From Mycolicibacterium senegalense (GTDB lineage Bacteria > Actinomycetota > Actinomycetes > Mycobacteriales > Mycobacteriaceae): DNA of 64,000 nt. Every line of letters starts with the position of its first letter. The first letter of the stretch is position 1. The stretch spans positions 5,764,417 through 5,828,416 of the forward strand of contig NZ_CP081000.1 in NCBI RefSeq assembly GCF_019645875.1, given 5' to 3'. Shown here in pieces: positions 53,611 through 62,208 of the stretch. Made by a program: the position numbers and the translations under genes. The notes below the pieces were generated by a model. It ran no database searches and was not told where the DNA came from. It saw only the letters and a program-made list of their open reading frames with translations.

Positions 53611-56600
53611 AGACCAGGGCCTCGGCGGCCAGCCGGTCGCGCAGCGCCGCGGCGGCCTCGCGGTAGCCGCGTGCCGCATCCGGGCGCCCCAGCGCGTCGG
53701 CCGCGGCGGCGAGCGCCTCGTCGACCGGGCCCACCATCAGCCCGTCGACCCCGAGCCCGGCGATCCGGCCGGAATAGGCCTCGAGGTCGGCCGCCCTGGC
53801 GCGGGCCTCGTCGAGGTCGCCGAGCGCCACTGCCGCATTGACGCGCAACACGGTGAACGGCAGCCAGAAATACGCCCGCTCGATCGGTTGACGGGCCTGC
53901 CACAGCTCCCGCGCCTGCTCCTCCCGGCCGCGGGCGATCAGCGCCAGCACCGCGGCGTCGAGCGCCGCGACCGACACCTCGCGGTAGAAGAACACCAGCT
54001 CGTCCGCCAGCAGACCCAGGTCCCCGAGGCAGAACTCACCCGTCACCCGTCCGACCATCGCCAGCTTGGCGCCGTTGGCGGCCCCGTTCTCCACCATGCG
54101 GGCGGCCAGATCGGTATAGGCGCTCACCGCGTCGTCCAGCCGCCCCGCCAGCAGGTGCATCCGGGCCCGGAAGAGGCCGAGCACACCGAGAAGGTGCACG
54201 AGCTGCCCGGTGCCGGCGCGGGCCACCGCGATGTCCACGTGGCGTTTCGCCGTCGCCAGGTCGCAGCGGTGGCCGGCCGCCAGTGACAGCAGCCAGTGCG
54301 CCACCGCTTGATAATCGGCCTGCTCGGTGGCCTCCGCGGTCCGCAGCAGCTCGGCGGCGGTCGAATCCCGTTCGGCGTCGAGGTCGGGCCCCAACGCGCA
54401 GTAGGCCCGGACGTTGAGCGCGGTGCACAGCAGCCGTCCCGATGCCGCCGGGTCCTCGGCGTAGGCCTGCCGAGCCAGCTCGAGCAGTTCTGTGCTGGCG
54501 GCCAGCGCCCCGTCCGGATCGGTGCCCTCCAGTTCCACGTACAGCGCCTTGAGCAGCCGGATCCGTTCGGCCACCGTAAGTTCGGTGGGCTGTCCACTTC
54601 CGCCGCCGGCCAGCACCCGGCGCAGCAGCCCGATCATCTGCGTGTCGGATTCGTCGTATTCGCGGTCCCGCCAGACCAGCGGGGTGTCCCACGCGGTGAG
54701 CACCCGGACTGTCAGGTCGTCACGCGACTGTCCGGTCAACAGTTGCAGCGCGGCCTTCATCTCGATACGCGCCGCGACCGCGTCTCCGGACTGCGCCAGC
54801 GCGGAGATCAGCCCGCACCGGGCCTCGATCTCGCGCTCAAGGGCCTCGTCGATGGGCGCCAACCGGCGACCGGCGGCCAACTCCAGCATCTGCACGGCGG
54901 CCCGCCACTGCCGGGCGGCTTCGGCGTGCGCGCCCACCGAATCCGCCTCGCGAGCCGCGTCTGTGGCGAAACCCGCGGCAGCCAGGGAAGTTTCGGCTGT
55001 CGCGGCGGCGACGGCGTGGTGCGCCAGGGCGGCCGGATCGACCGAGCGGCCCGGCGCCCGCAGCAGTTCCAGCGCCGCGGCGTGCAATCGGGACCGGCGC
55101 AGCTTCGAGGTGTCCTCATAGAGGGTGTCGCGGACCAGGGCGTGGGCGAACCGCAACCGCCCGGGCTCAGGCTCGTCGAGCAGGCCCAGCAGGACGGCCG
55201 GTTCCAGCGCGTCGAGCAGGTCTTCGGGGTCGCTGCGACCGAGTTCTGCAAGCAGGTCGACGTCGATGTCACGTCCCAGCACCGCGGCCTGACGCAGTGC
55301 CGTCACGGTCGGCCCCGGCAGCCGGGCTAGCCTGCGCCGCAACACATCTCGCACCCCGACGGGCACCGATGCCCACACCGCGTCCGCCCCTTCGGCGGCC
55401 ATCAGCCGGGCCAGCTCCCGGATGAACAGCGGGTTGCCTCCGGTCCGCTCGCGCAGCAGCCGCAGCGCTTCCCCACTGGCGGCACCGAGGCCGCAGTCCG
55501 CGGCCAGCGCGGCAGTGGCCGCGGCATCCAGCCCACCGAGGTTCAGGTGTGCCGCGGTGTGCACCGTCAGCGCCGCCCGGGCCACCTCCAGCTCGCCACG
55601 GTCCTCCGAGGGCCGGTAGGTGGCGATGACCAGCACCCGTAGGTCTTTGATCCGATCGGCCACCAGCCGCAGCAATTCCAGCGTCAGCCCGTCGGTCCGG
55701 TGCAGGTCGTCGAGCACCACGACCAGCGGCTGCTGCGCGGCGACCGCGCTGAGCACGTCGGCCACCGCATGCCCCAGCCAGAACGTGCCGGGCTCGACGG
55801 CGGCGCCGTCGTGCAACAGCGGAGCCAGCGCCGCCCGGTCGTCCGCCGGGGCACCGGGTTCCATGAGTTCTCGCAGCACCTCGGTCCAGGCCCATCCGGC
55901 CGGTGCGCCGTGCACCTCCGGGCAACGGCCGTGCACCGTCCGCCAGCCTGCCGTGCGCAACCGGCTCGTCGCGGCGGCCGCCAGAGTGGTCTTGCCCGAC
56001 CCCGCTTCGCCGGCGATCCAGAGCACCGCGCTCCCGCCGGCAGCGACAGCGCTTGCCGCGGAATCGATCTCGGCGAGTTCCTCGGCCCGGCCGTAAGCGG
56101 CGGCCTCGGTGCGATCCGGCGTCGCCACCTCCGGTACCGACGGCTGCGGAAGCGGCCGGGCCGGCTCCAGATGGTCGGCCTGACAAAGGATGTCGCGTTC
56201 GAGGTCGCGCAGCGCGCGGCCCGGTTCCAGGCCCAGCTCGTCGACCAGGTGGTCCCGGGTGCGCCGCAACACCTCCAGGGCGTCGGTCTGCCGCCCGGTC
56301 CGATACAGCGCGGTGGCCAACACGGCGGCCGCGCCCTCCCGGCCGGGGTGCTCGCGGACATGTCGTTCCAGCCCGGCGACGACGGTGCCGTACCGGCCGA
56401 GTTCCACCTGGGTTCCGGCCTGGGCTTCGACCGCGGCCAGCCGGAGTTCGGTCAGCCGGGCCACCTCGGGTGCCGCCCACAACGCATCGCCCGCACCGGC
56501 GAACGGGTCTCCCGTCCAGCCGGCCAGCGCCCGCTCGAGCCGGCGCACCCGCTGCTGTGGATCCGTTTCTTCGTACGCCGCAGTGACTCTGGCCTCGAAC

Positions 56601-56947
56601 TGCCAGGCGTCGACGGCGTCGACCGGCAGTCGCAGGCAATAGCCGGGCGCGGCACTGACCAGGATGCGGGCCGGGGCCCGCCGCTGCCGGCCCGGCTCCA
56701 GCCCGCGCCGCAGATGCGACACATAGACCTGCAACGCCGACAACGCCTTGGGTGGCGGCTCGCCCTCCCAGAGATCGTCGATGAGCCGGTCGACCGACAC
56801 GGTGTGGCCGTGCGCGACCACCAGCCGCGCCAACAGTGCCCGCTGCAGCCGGGCACCGAGATCCACCGGGTCGTCACCGACCCAGGCCTGTACCGGGCCG
56901 AGCACCTTCACCCGAACCGGGCTGTCCCCCGACATGTCCCCCGACAT
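53600..56947 (-). CDS. BTAD/AAA-ATPase transcriptional regulator (large SARP-like)
   Basis: 1115 residues. OmpR-type winged helix (about 10-95), bacterial transcriptional activation domain (about 100-255), AAA/NTPase with Walker A GEAGSGKTT (Lys319) and Walker B VVVLDDLH, then a long TPR-like alpha region. Such proteins activate target operons in response to an unknown signal. It starts 16 nt after serS on the same strand. The start codon region is a perfect 12-bp tandem duplication, so the true start may be 56947 or 56935. Targets are not evident. Confidence 0.85.
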   Translation of the reverse strand: MSGDMSGDSPVRVKVLGPVQAWVGDDPVDLGARLQRALLARLVVAHGHTVSVDRLIDDLWEGEPPPKALSALQVYVSHLRRGLEPGRQRRAPARILVSAAPGYCLRLPVDAVDAWQFEARVTAAYEETDPQQRVRRLERALAGWTGDPFAGAGDALWAAPEVARLTELRLAAVEAQAGTQVELGRYGTVVAGLERHVREHPGREGAAAVLATALYRTGRQTDALEVLRRTRDHLVDELGLEPGRALRDLERDILCQADHLEPARPLPQPSVPEVATPDRTEAAAYGRAEELAEIDSAASAVAAGGSAVLWIAGEAGSGKTTLAAAATSRLRTAGWRTVHGRCPEVHGAPAGWAWTEVLRELMEPGAPADDRAALAPLLHDGAAVEPGTFWLGHAVADVLSAVAAQQPLVVVLDDLHRTDGLTLELLRLVADRIKDLRVLVIATYRPSEDRGELEVARAALTVHTAAHLNLGGLDAAATAALAADCGLGAASGEALRLLRERTGGNPLFIRELARLMAAEGADAVWASVPVGVRDVLRRRLARLPGPTVTALRQAAVLGRDIDVDLLAELGRSDPEDLLDALEPAVLLGLLDEPEPGRLRFAHALVRDTLYEDTSKLRRSRLHAAALELLRAPGRSVDPAALAHHAVAAATAETSLAAAGFATDAAREADSVGAHAEAARQWRAAVQMLELAAGRRLAPIDEALEREIEARCGLISALAQSGDAVAARIEMKAALQLLTGQSRDDLTVRVLTAWDTPLVWRDREYDESDTQMIGLLRRVLAGGGSGQPTELTVAERIRLLKALYVELEGTDPDGALAASTELLELARQAYAEDPAASGRLLCTALNVRAYCALGPDLDAERDSTAAELLRTAEATEQADYQAVAHWLLSLAAGHRCDLATAKRHVDIAVARAGTGQLVHLLGVLGLFRARMHLLAGRLDDAVSAYTDLAARMVENGAANGAKLAMVGRVTGEFCLGDLGLLADELVFFYREVSVAALDAAVLALIARGREEQARELWQARQPIERAYFWLPFTVLRVNAAVALGDLDEARARAADLEAYSGRIAGLGVDGLMVGPVDEALAAAADALGRPDAARGYREAAAALRDRLAAEALVFID
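56924..56947 (-). repeat. 12-bp tandem duplication covering the regulator start codon
   Basis: ATGTCGGGGGAC occurs twice in direct succession on the minus strand, encoding MSGD-MSGD. The 12-bp unit keeps the frame and supplies two start codons. Confidence 0.9.
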
Positions 56948-56963
56948 GGCCGCGGTGCGGTGC

Positions 56964-58220
56964 TTACCGGGGTTCCAGCACCGGGGCGCCGACGAACGGC
57001 ACCAGTGCGTCGGGGATTCGCACGCTGCCGTCGGGTTGCTGGTGATTCTCCAGGATCGCCACCAGCCAGCGGGTGGTACCGAGCGTGCCGTTGAGCGTCG
57101 CGGCGATCTGCGGCTTGCCGTTCTCGTCGCGGTAGCGCGTGGCCAACCGCCTGGCCTGGAACGTCGTGCAGTTCGAGGTCGAGGTGAGCTCGCGGTAGGT
57201 CTGCTGGGTGGGCACCCACGCCTCGCAGTCGTACTTGCGTGCCGCCGAGGATCCGAGATCGCCTGCGGCGACGTCGATCACGCGGTAGGGCACCTCGATC
57301 GCCGCCAGCATCTGGCGCTGCCAGCCCAACAGTTTCTGGTGCTCGGCCTCGGCGTCTTCGGGCTTGCAGTAGACGAAGCCCTCGACCTTGTCGAACTGAT
57401 GCACGCGGATGATGCCGCGGGTGTCCTTGCCGTAGCTGCCCGCCTCGCGCCGGAAGCACGACGACCAGCCGGCGTAGCGCTTGGGCCCCGCGGACAGGTC
57501 GAGGATCTCGCCCGAGTGGTAGCCCGCCAACGGCACTTCCGAGGTGCCGACCAGGTACAGGTCGTCGGCCTCGAGCCGGTAGATCTCGTCGGCGTGGGCG
57601 CCCAGGAAACCGGTGCCCGCCATGACTTCCGGGCGCACCAGCACCGGCGGGATCATCAGCGTGAACCCGTTCTGCACAGCCACCTGGGTGGCCAGTTGCA
57701 GCAGGCCCAGTTGCAGCAGCGCGCCGTGGCCGGTGAGGAAGTAGAACCGCGAACCCGACACCTTGGCGCCGCGTTCCATGTCGATCAGCCCGAGCGTCTC
57801 ACCAAGTTCGAGATGATCTTTCGGGTTCTCGATCGCGCGCGGTTCACCGACCGTGTCGAGCACCACGAAGTCGTCCTCGCCGCCGGCCGGTACTCCGTCG
57901 ATGATCACGTTGCCGATCGCCATGTGGGCTGCGGTGAAGGCGCTCTCGGCCTCGACCTGGGCGGTCTCGGCGGCCTTGACCTGCTCGGCCAGGTCCTTGG
58001 CCTGTTGCAGCAGGGCCGGACGCTCCTCAGGCGTCGCCTTGCCCACCAGCTTGCTGGCGGCCTTCTGCTCGGCGCGCAGGTTGTCGGCCGCCGAGATCGC
58101 GGCGCGGCGCGCCGCATCGGCCTCCAACAGCGCGTCGACGCGCGCCGGGTCTTCTCCGCGAGCCCGTTGCGATGCACGGACGGCGTCGGGATTGTCGCGC
58201 AGCAGTTTGAGGTCGATCAC
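56964..58220 (-). CDS. serS: Seryl-tRNA synthetase
   Basis: 418 residues: N-terminal coiled-coil tRNA-binding arm (about 25-105) and a class II catalytic core. Motif 2 is FRREAGSYGKDTRG and motif 3 is GTTRWLVAILENHQ. It charges tRNA-Ser in the cytoplasm. The GTG start gives the family length and the usual MIDLKLLRDNP beginning. It is divergent from the septum-formation-type gene. Confidence 0.97.
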   Translation of the reverse strand: MIDLKLLRDNPDAVRASQRARGEDPARVDALLEADAARRAAISAADNLRAEQKAASKLVGKATPEERPALLQQAKDLAEQVKAAETAQVEAESAFTAAHMAIGNVIIDGVPAGGEDDFVVLDTVGEPRAIENPKDHLELGETLGLIDMERGAKVSGSRFYFLTGHGALLQLGLLQLATQVAVQNGFTLMIPPVLVRPEVMAGTGFLGAHADEIYRLEADDLYLVGTSEVPLAGYHSGEILDLSAGPKRYAGWSSCFRREAGSYGKDTRGIIRVHQFDKVEGFVYCKPEDAEAEHQKLLGWQRQMLAAIEVPYRVIDVAAGDLGSSAARKYDCEAWVPTQQTYRELTSTSNCTTFQARRLATRYRDENGKPQIAATLNGTLGTTRWLVAILENHQQPDGSVRIPDALVPFVGAPVLEPR

Positions 58221-58319
58221 GGGCGCAACCCTACTTTTTGAAGTGCGTCGACGTACATCTGAGGTGGCGGTTGTCGGCGGCCGCCGGGCACAACCTCGCA
58301 ACATTACAACCGCATCAGT

Positions 58320-58349
58320 TGTCACAGGTGCTGACACGCCTGTCACAAT
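58320..58349 (+). promoter_or_regulatory. TGTCACA repeats and candidate -10 before the septum-type gene
   Basis: TGTCACA at 58320-58326, TGACACG at 58332-58338 and TGTCACA at 58341-58347 form a short repeat cluster. It overlaps CACAAT (58344-58349), 8 nt before the ATG at 58358. It may be an operator in the serS divergent promoter region (58221-58357). Confidence 0.35.
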
Positions 58350-58357
58350 GGAGCGCA

Positions 58358-59824
58358 ATGTTGGAACCATCCGAGCACCCTGAGCACCCCGACGGTGGGG
58401 TCCTGCTCGCCGATCCTCTGCCGGACGAACAACCCGCACGGGAACGGTGGTGGCAGAGTCTGGCGGCCGCGTCGACACGACGCGCGCTGCTGTTGACCGC
58501 ACTCGGCGCCCTGCTCATCGCGGGGCTGATCACCGCGTTGCCCCGCAGCGAGGGGTCGAATTCCGGAGGCACGATCGCGCTGGGCCCGCGCGGCAACGAC
58601 ACCTTCAATCACGTCAAACGCGGCGATTGCCTGAACTGGCCCGGCCGCAACCCTGACGCCGCGCACATCGTGGACTGCAAGGACAACCATCGCTTCGAGG
58701 TGGCCCAATCGGTGGACATGCGGACGTTCCCGGGCAGCGAATACGCCGCCGGTTCGCCGCCGCCGTCGGTGGACCGGATCAAGCAGATCAGCCAGGAGCA
58801 GTGCACCCCGTCGGTGCGCAGTTACCTCGGGCCGAAATACGACCCGAACGGCAAGTACACGATCGGCCTGCTGTGGTCCGGCGAGAAGGCCTGGAAGCAG
58901 TCCGGTGAGCGGCGAATGTTGTGCGGCCTGCAGTTGCTCGGCCCTGGCGACAGCCAGTTGGAGTCCGCGGGCAAGGTGTCCGAAGTCGATCAATCGAAGG
59001 TCTGGGCCGCAGGCACCTGCCTGGGCATCGACGCCGCCACCAATCAGCCCACCGATGTCCCGGTCGATTGCGCGGCGCCGCACGCCATGGAGGTCACCGG
59101 CGCGGTCAACCTCGGCGAGAAGTTCCCCGGCGGGCTGCCGTCGGAGGGCGATCAGGACAACTTCATCAAGAACACCTGTACTGCGCAGACCGATGCCTAC
59201 CTGGCCCCGGTTCAGCTGCGCACCACCACGTTGGCCTTGAGCTACAGCACGATCTCGCTGCCCAGCTGGTCGGCCGGTAGCCGCCAGGTGTCGTGCAGCA
59301 TCGGCGCGACGCTGGGTAACGGCGGCTGGTCGACACTGGTCAACAGCGCCAAGGGGCCGCTGATGATCAACGGGCAGCCCCCGGTGGCACCGCCCGACAT
59401 CCCGGAGGAGCGGCTCAACATGGAGCCCATCCCGATGCCGGATGTCGATGAGCCGTCGTCGTCTTCGAGTTCGAGTTCGTCCTCCGGGTCGTCGTCGGAC
59501 TCCTCGGGGTCGAGTTCGTCGGGCTCCTCTGGTTCGTCGAGTTCGTCGGGATCCTCCGGCTCGTCGAGTTCGTCAGGCTCGTCGAGTTCGTCAGGCTCGT
59601 CGAGTTCGTCAGGCTCGTCGTCGAGCGGCCAGCACATGCCGCAGGCCGCGACCACTGCGGCGCCGGCGCCCCCGCAGTCCAACACCTTCAACCCGCCGCC
59701 GCCCGAGCAGGCCCCGGCCCCAGCTCCGGCCCCCGAGCAGGCCCCGGCGCCGGTCCCGGACGGTGGTGCGCCGCCCGCCGGGCCGCCGCCGGGCGAGCCG
59801 GTGCCCGTACCACCGGGGCCGTAA
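58358..59824 (+). CDS. Septum-formation-family membrane protein (Rv3835-like)
   Basis: 488 residues: acidic cytoplasmic tail, one transmembrane helix (about 46-66), and two homologous extracytoplasmic domains with paired cysteines (RGDCLNWP and AGTCLGIDA), a pattern of the actinobacterial septum-formation domain. These are followed by a long Ser/Gly low-complexity stretch and a Pro/Ala tail. The synteny matches serS-Rv3835. The function in the cell envelope is not known. The tail is unusually repetitive (see repeat). The next gene begins 4 nt later. Confidence 0.85.
   Translation: MLEPSEHPEHPDGGVLLADPLPDEQPARERWWQSLAAASTRRALLLTALGALLIAGLITALPRSEGSNSGGTIALGPRGNDTFNHVKRGDCLNWPGRNPDAAHIVDCKDNHRFEVAQSVDMRTFPGSEYAAGSPPPSVDRIKQISQEQCTPSVRSYLGPKYDPNGKYTIGLLWSGEKAWKQSGERRMLCGLQLLGPGDSQLESAGKVSEVDQSKVWAAGTCLGIDAATNQPTDVPVDCAAPHAMEVTGAVNLGEKFPGGLPSEGDQDNFIKNTCTAQTDAYLAPVQLRTTTLALSYSTISLPSWSAGSRQVSCSIGATLGNGGWSTLVNSAKGPLMINGQPPVAPPDIPEERLNMEPIPMPDVDEPSSSSSSSSSSGSSSDSSGSSSSGSSGSSSSSGSSGSSSSSGSSSSSGSSSSSGSSSSGQHMPQAATTAAPAPPQSNTFNPPPPEQAPAPAPAPEQAPAPVPDGGAPPAGPPPGEPVPVPPGP
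59561..59614 (+). repeat. Three perfect 18-bp tandem repeats in the Ser/Gly tail
   Basis: The unit TCGTCGAGTTCGTCAGGC occurs three times without change, preceded by degenerate copies from about 59525. In-frame changes in copy number would lengthen or shorten the Ser-rich linker without a frameshift. Confidence 0.85.
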
Positions 59825-59827
59825 CTC

Positions 59828-60178
59828 GTGCCGGTGCGGATGAGCTCGCAGCGGTTCGAAGAGTTGGTATCCGACGCCCTCGACCTGATCCCGCCGCAAT
59901 TGGCTGCCGCGATCGACAACGTTGTGGTCCTGGTCGAGGATCGCGATCCCGACGAGCCCGAGATCCTCGGCCTGTACCGGGGAGTCGCGCTGACCGAGCG
60001 GGATTCCTGGTACGCCGGGTCGTTGCCGGACACCATCACCATCTACCGCGAGGCCCTGCTGGATTTCTGTGACAGCGAGGCTGCCGTGGTCGACGAGGTG
60101 GCGATCACCGTGATCCACGAGATCGCGCATCATTTCGGGATCGATGACGAGCGGCTCCACGAATTGGGTTGGGGCTAG
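59828..60178 (+). CDS. Zincin-like metallopeptidase-fold protein (Rv3836-like)
   Basis: 116 residues with HEIAHHFGIDDERLHELG, a minimal zincin motif (HExxH plus downstream His). It belongs to the small metallopeptidase family DUF1025; whether it is an active protease is not shown in mycobacteria. The GTG is 4 nt after the previous stop; ATG at 59840 is an alternative. Confidence 0.88.
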   Translation: MPVRMSSQRFEELVSDALDLIPPQLAAAIDNVVVLVEDRDPDEPEILGLYRGVALTERDSWYAGSLPDTITIYREALLDFCDSEAAVVDEVAITVIHEIAHHFGIDDERLHELGWG

Positions 60179-60238
60179 GAGCCCGAAAGTCCCGCGCGGC
60201 AACCACGTTTTGTCGGCCCGTAGTGCTATCAACGGGCT

Positions 60239-60439
60239 ATGACGATCCAGTGCCGGGAGTGCGCAGCCGGGCTGGAGCATTGCCACGGCACCGTGATCCT
60301 CCACGTCCAGTACCGCGCGGAATGCACCGATGACGGCTGCACCACCCCAGAAGCAGCGCATACCTTCAGCATCGACTGTGCGGCGGTCGGCTGTACGTGC
60401 GCGGACGAGAGCGCGCCCTCGATCCGGCGGTTCGCCTAA
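60239..60439 (+). CDS. Small cysteine-rich conserved protein
   Basis: 66 residues with eight Cys and several His (CREC, CHG, CTDDGC, CAAVGCTC) suggestive of a small metal-binding fold. The family looks conserved in actinobacteria from memory. Its stop overlaps the stop of the convergent phosphatase gene by 4 bp. Function unknown. Confidence 0.72.
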   Translation: MTIQCRECAAGLEHCHGTVILHVQYRAECTDDGCTTPEAAHTFSIDCAAVGCTCADESAPSIRRFA

Positions 60440-61125
60440 CCCATCGGATCGGTTTCGGACGTCACCGCGTCCGCGACCGGGGTGGCACCGGACTCCGGGT
60501 AGAACGGCGGGGTCACCGACGCCCACTGCACACAGCTCCACCGTCCGTCGGTGATCGGTGCCAGCACAATCGATTCGGTGTTGGCCAGGTGGTGATCGAG
60601 GGCGAAGGTGCCGTCGACACCGGCCAGCACGGCGGCCACCAACCGGATCGCCGCGCCGTGGCTCACCAGCACGATGTCGCTTTTGAAGTCATGGTCGTCG
60701 AGATAACGCAGCCGCAGCTCGGTGAGTACGGGCACGTATCGGGCGAGGACGGCCTCGGCGCTCTCACCGCCCGGCATCGGCACGTCCAGTTCACCCCGAT
60801 GCCAGCGCGCGTAGATCCGGTTGAACTCGGCGACGGCGTCGTCGTCACTGCGGTCTTCGAGCTCACCGACCTGGACTTCGTGAACCCCGTCGAATTCGAA
60901 TGGCACCAGGCCGGTTTCGGCGCCGATGCCGGCAGCAGTCTGCGCTGCCCGCCGCGCCACCGAGTGGGCCAGGATCGAGGGACGCTGGCCGAGCGTTCCG
61001 GCGAACCGCCGGGCCTGTTCGTGACCGAGGTCGGTCAGCTCGGCGCCGGGCGGGAGGGTGTCCAAGCGCCGAGCGACGTTGCCGTGGGACTGGCCGTGCC
61101 GGACGAGTATCAACCGTCCGCTCAT
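60436..61125 (-). CDS. Histidine-phosphatase (phosphoglycerate-mutase-like) protein (Rv3837c-like)
   Basis: 229 residues. Catalytic motif LVRHGQSHGN at 7-16, second His in VSHGAAIR. The substrate is not known. The start overlaps the pheA stop by 4 bp, so the two form an operon. Confidence 0.9.
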   Translation of the reverse strand: MSGRLILVRHGQSHGNVARRLDTLPPGAELTDLGHEQARRFAGTLGQRPSILAHSVARRAAQTAAGIGAETGLVPFEFDGVHEVQVGELEDRSDDDAVAEFNRIYARWHRGELDVPMPGGESAEAVLARYVPVLTELRLRYLDDHDFKSDIVLVSHGAAIRLVAAVLAGVDGTFALDHHLANTESIVLAPITDGRWSCVQWASVTPPFYPESGATPVADAVTSETDPMG

Positions 61126-62066
61126 GAGGCGCCCGTCCCGTCACGCAAACCCGTCAACCACCGTGAGGCCTCGTCCAGACGCGGCGGGGGCGCACCCGCG
61201 CTCGCTCCGGTCGGCCAAGAACCCAGATATCGCACATCGGTACAACGTCGGTGGAGCGCTTTGAGTGCCTCGGCCACCGAATCGTCGTCGATGTGTCCGA
61301 CGCAGTCGAGGAAGAACATGTAGGTGCCCAGCTCCGTTCGGGTGGGCCGGGATTCGATCCGGGTGAGGTCGATGTCGCGGATGGAGAACTCCGTCATCGC
61401 GGTGACCAGCGCGCCCGGGACGTTGTCCAGCCGCAGCACCACCGAGGTGCGGTCGGCGCCGGTGGCCGGAGGCGGCACGCCGGGCGGGCCGACGAGGACG
61501 AAGCGGGTGCGGGCGTTGGCCTCGTCGACGACGTCGGCTGCCAGGATGTGCATCCCGTAGCGCTCGGCGGCCAACCGGGTGCTGACCCCGGCGTCGGCGC
61601 GGCCTTCGGCGACTTCGTGGGCGGCCGCGGCGTTGGAGGTGGCCGGCACGACCTCGGCGTCGGGGAGGTTGGCGGCCAGCCATTGGCGCACCTGAGCCAG
61701 CGCGACCGGGAAGGCGGCCACGGTCCGCACCGGCCCGCTGTGCCCGGGCCGGGTCACGATGGCGAACGCCACGTCGAGGATCAGCTCGGCATAGATCTGC
61801 AGCGGCTTCCCGACGGCCAGGCTGTCCAGGGTGGGCAGCACCGACCCCTCGATGGAATTCTCGATCGGCACGCAGGCGTAGTCGGCGCGACCGTCCCGCA
61901 CCGCGGCCAGTGCGCCCGGCGTGCTGTCGGTGCGCACCGGCGTGAATCGGTCTTCGCCGGCAGAGGCCGCCGGTGGCAGGCCGGGCACCATCTCGCGGGC
62001 CACCATCTGCAATAACGCCACTTCGGTGAAGGTTCCCTCAGGTCCGAGGTAGGCGATGCGCGGCAC
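61122..62066 (-). CDS. pheA: Prephenate dehydratase
   Basis: 314 residues: PDT catalytic domain with the conserved NARTRF segment, then an ACT regulatory domain including DLTRIESRP, which binds phenylalanine. It converts prephenate to phenylpyruvate in phenylalanine synthesis. It is divergent from the iron-regulated DUF2470 gene; the pair of pheA and the phosphatase is conserved with M. tuberculosis. Confidence 0.96.
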   Translation of the reverse strand: MPRIAYLGPEGTFTEVALLQMVAREMVPGLPPAASAGEDRFTPVRTDSTPGALAAVRDGRADYACVPIENSIEGSVLPTLDSLAVGKPLQIYAELILDVAFAIVTRPGHSGPVRTVAAFPVALAQVRQWLAANLPDAEVVPATSNAAAAHEVAEGRADAGVSTRLAAERYGMHILAADVVDEANARTRFVLVGPPGVPPPATGADRTSVVLRLDNVPGALVTAMTEFSIRDIDLTRIESRPTRTELGTYMFFLDCVGHIDDDSVAEALKALHRRCTDVRYLGSWPTGASAGAPPPRLDEASRWLTGLRDGTGAS

Positions 62067-62159
62067 AGCCCAACCCTATCGGTTCGAGCTGCGCGGGAGC
62101 GGTCGATGAGCTCGGCGCCGGTGTTTCACCTAAGGCCTTGCCCGCGCCGCCCGCCGCAG

Positions 62160-62178
62160 TTAAGTTAGGCTTACCTCA
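62160..62178 (+). promoter_or_regulatory. IdeR iron box
   Basis: TTAAGTTAGGCTTACCTCA differs from the TTAGGTTAGGCTAACCTAA consensus at only positions 4, 13 and 18, with position 13 in the degenerate part. It lies 30 nt before the start of the DUF2470 gene. In iron-replete cells IdeR-Fe2+ would repress the gene. Confidence 0.85.
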
Positions 62179-62208
62179 CCTAGTTACCTCACCCACGAAG
62201 GCGGCGAG

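Noticed and set aside
61251..62015. A 254-codon plus-strand open frame opposite pheA
   Set aside because: Antisense shadow of pheA; Gly/Arg/Val/His-rich with no recognisable motif.
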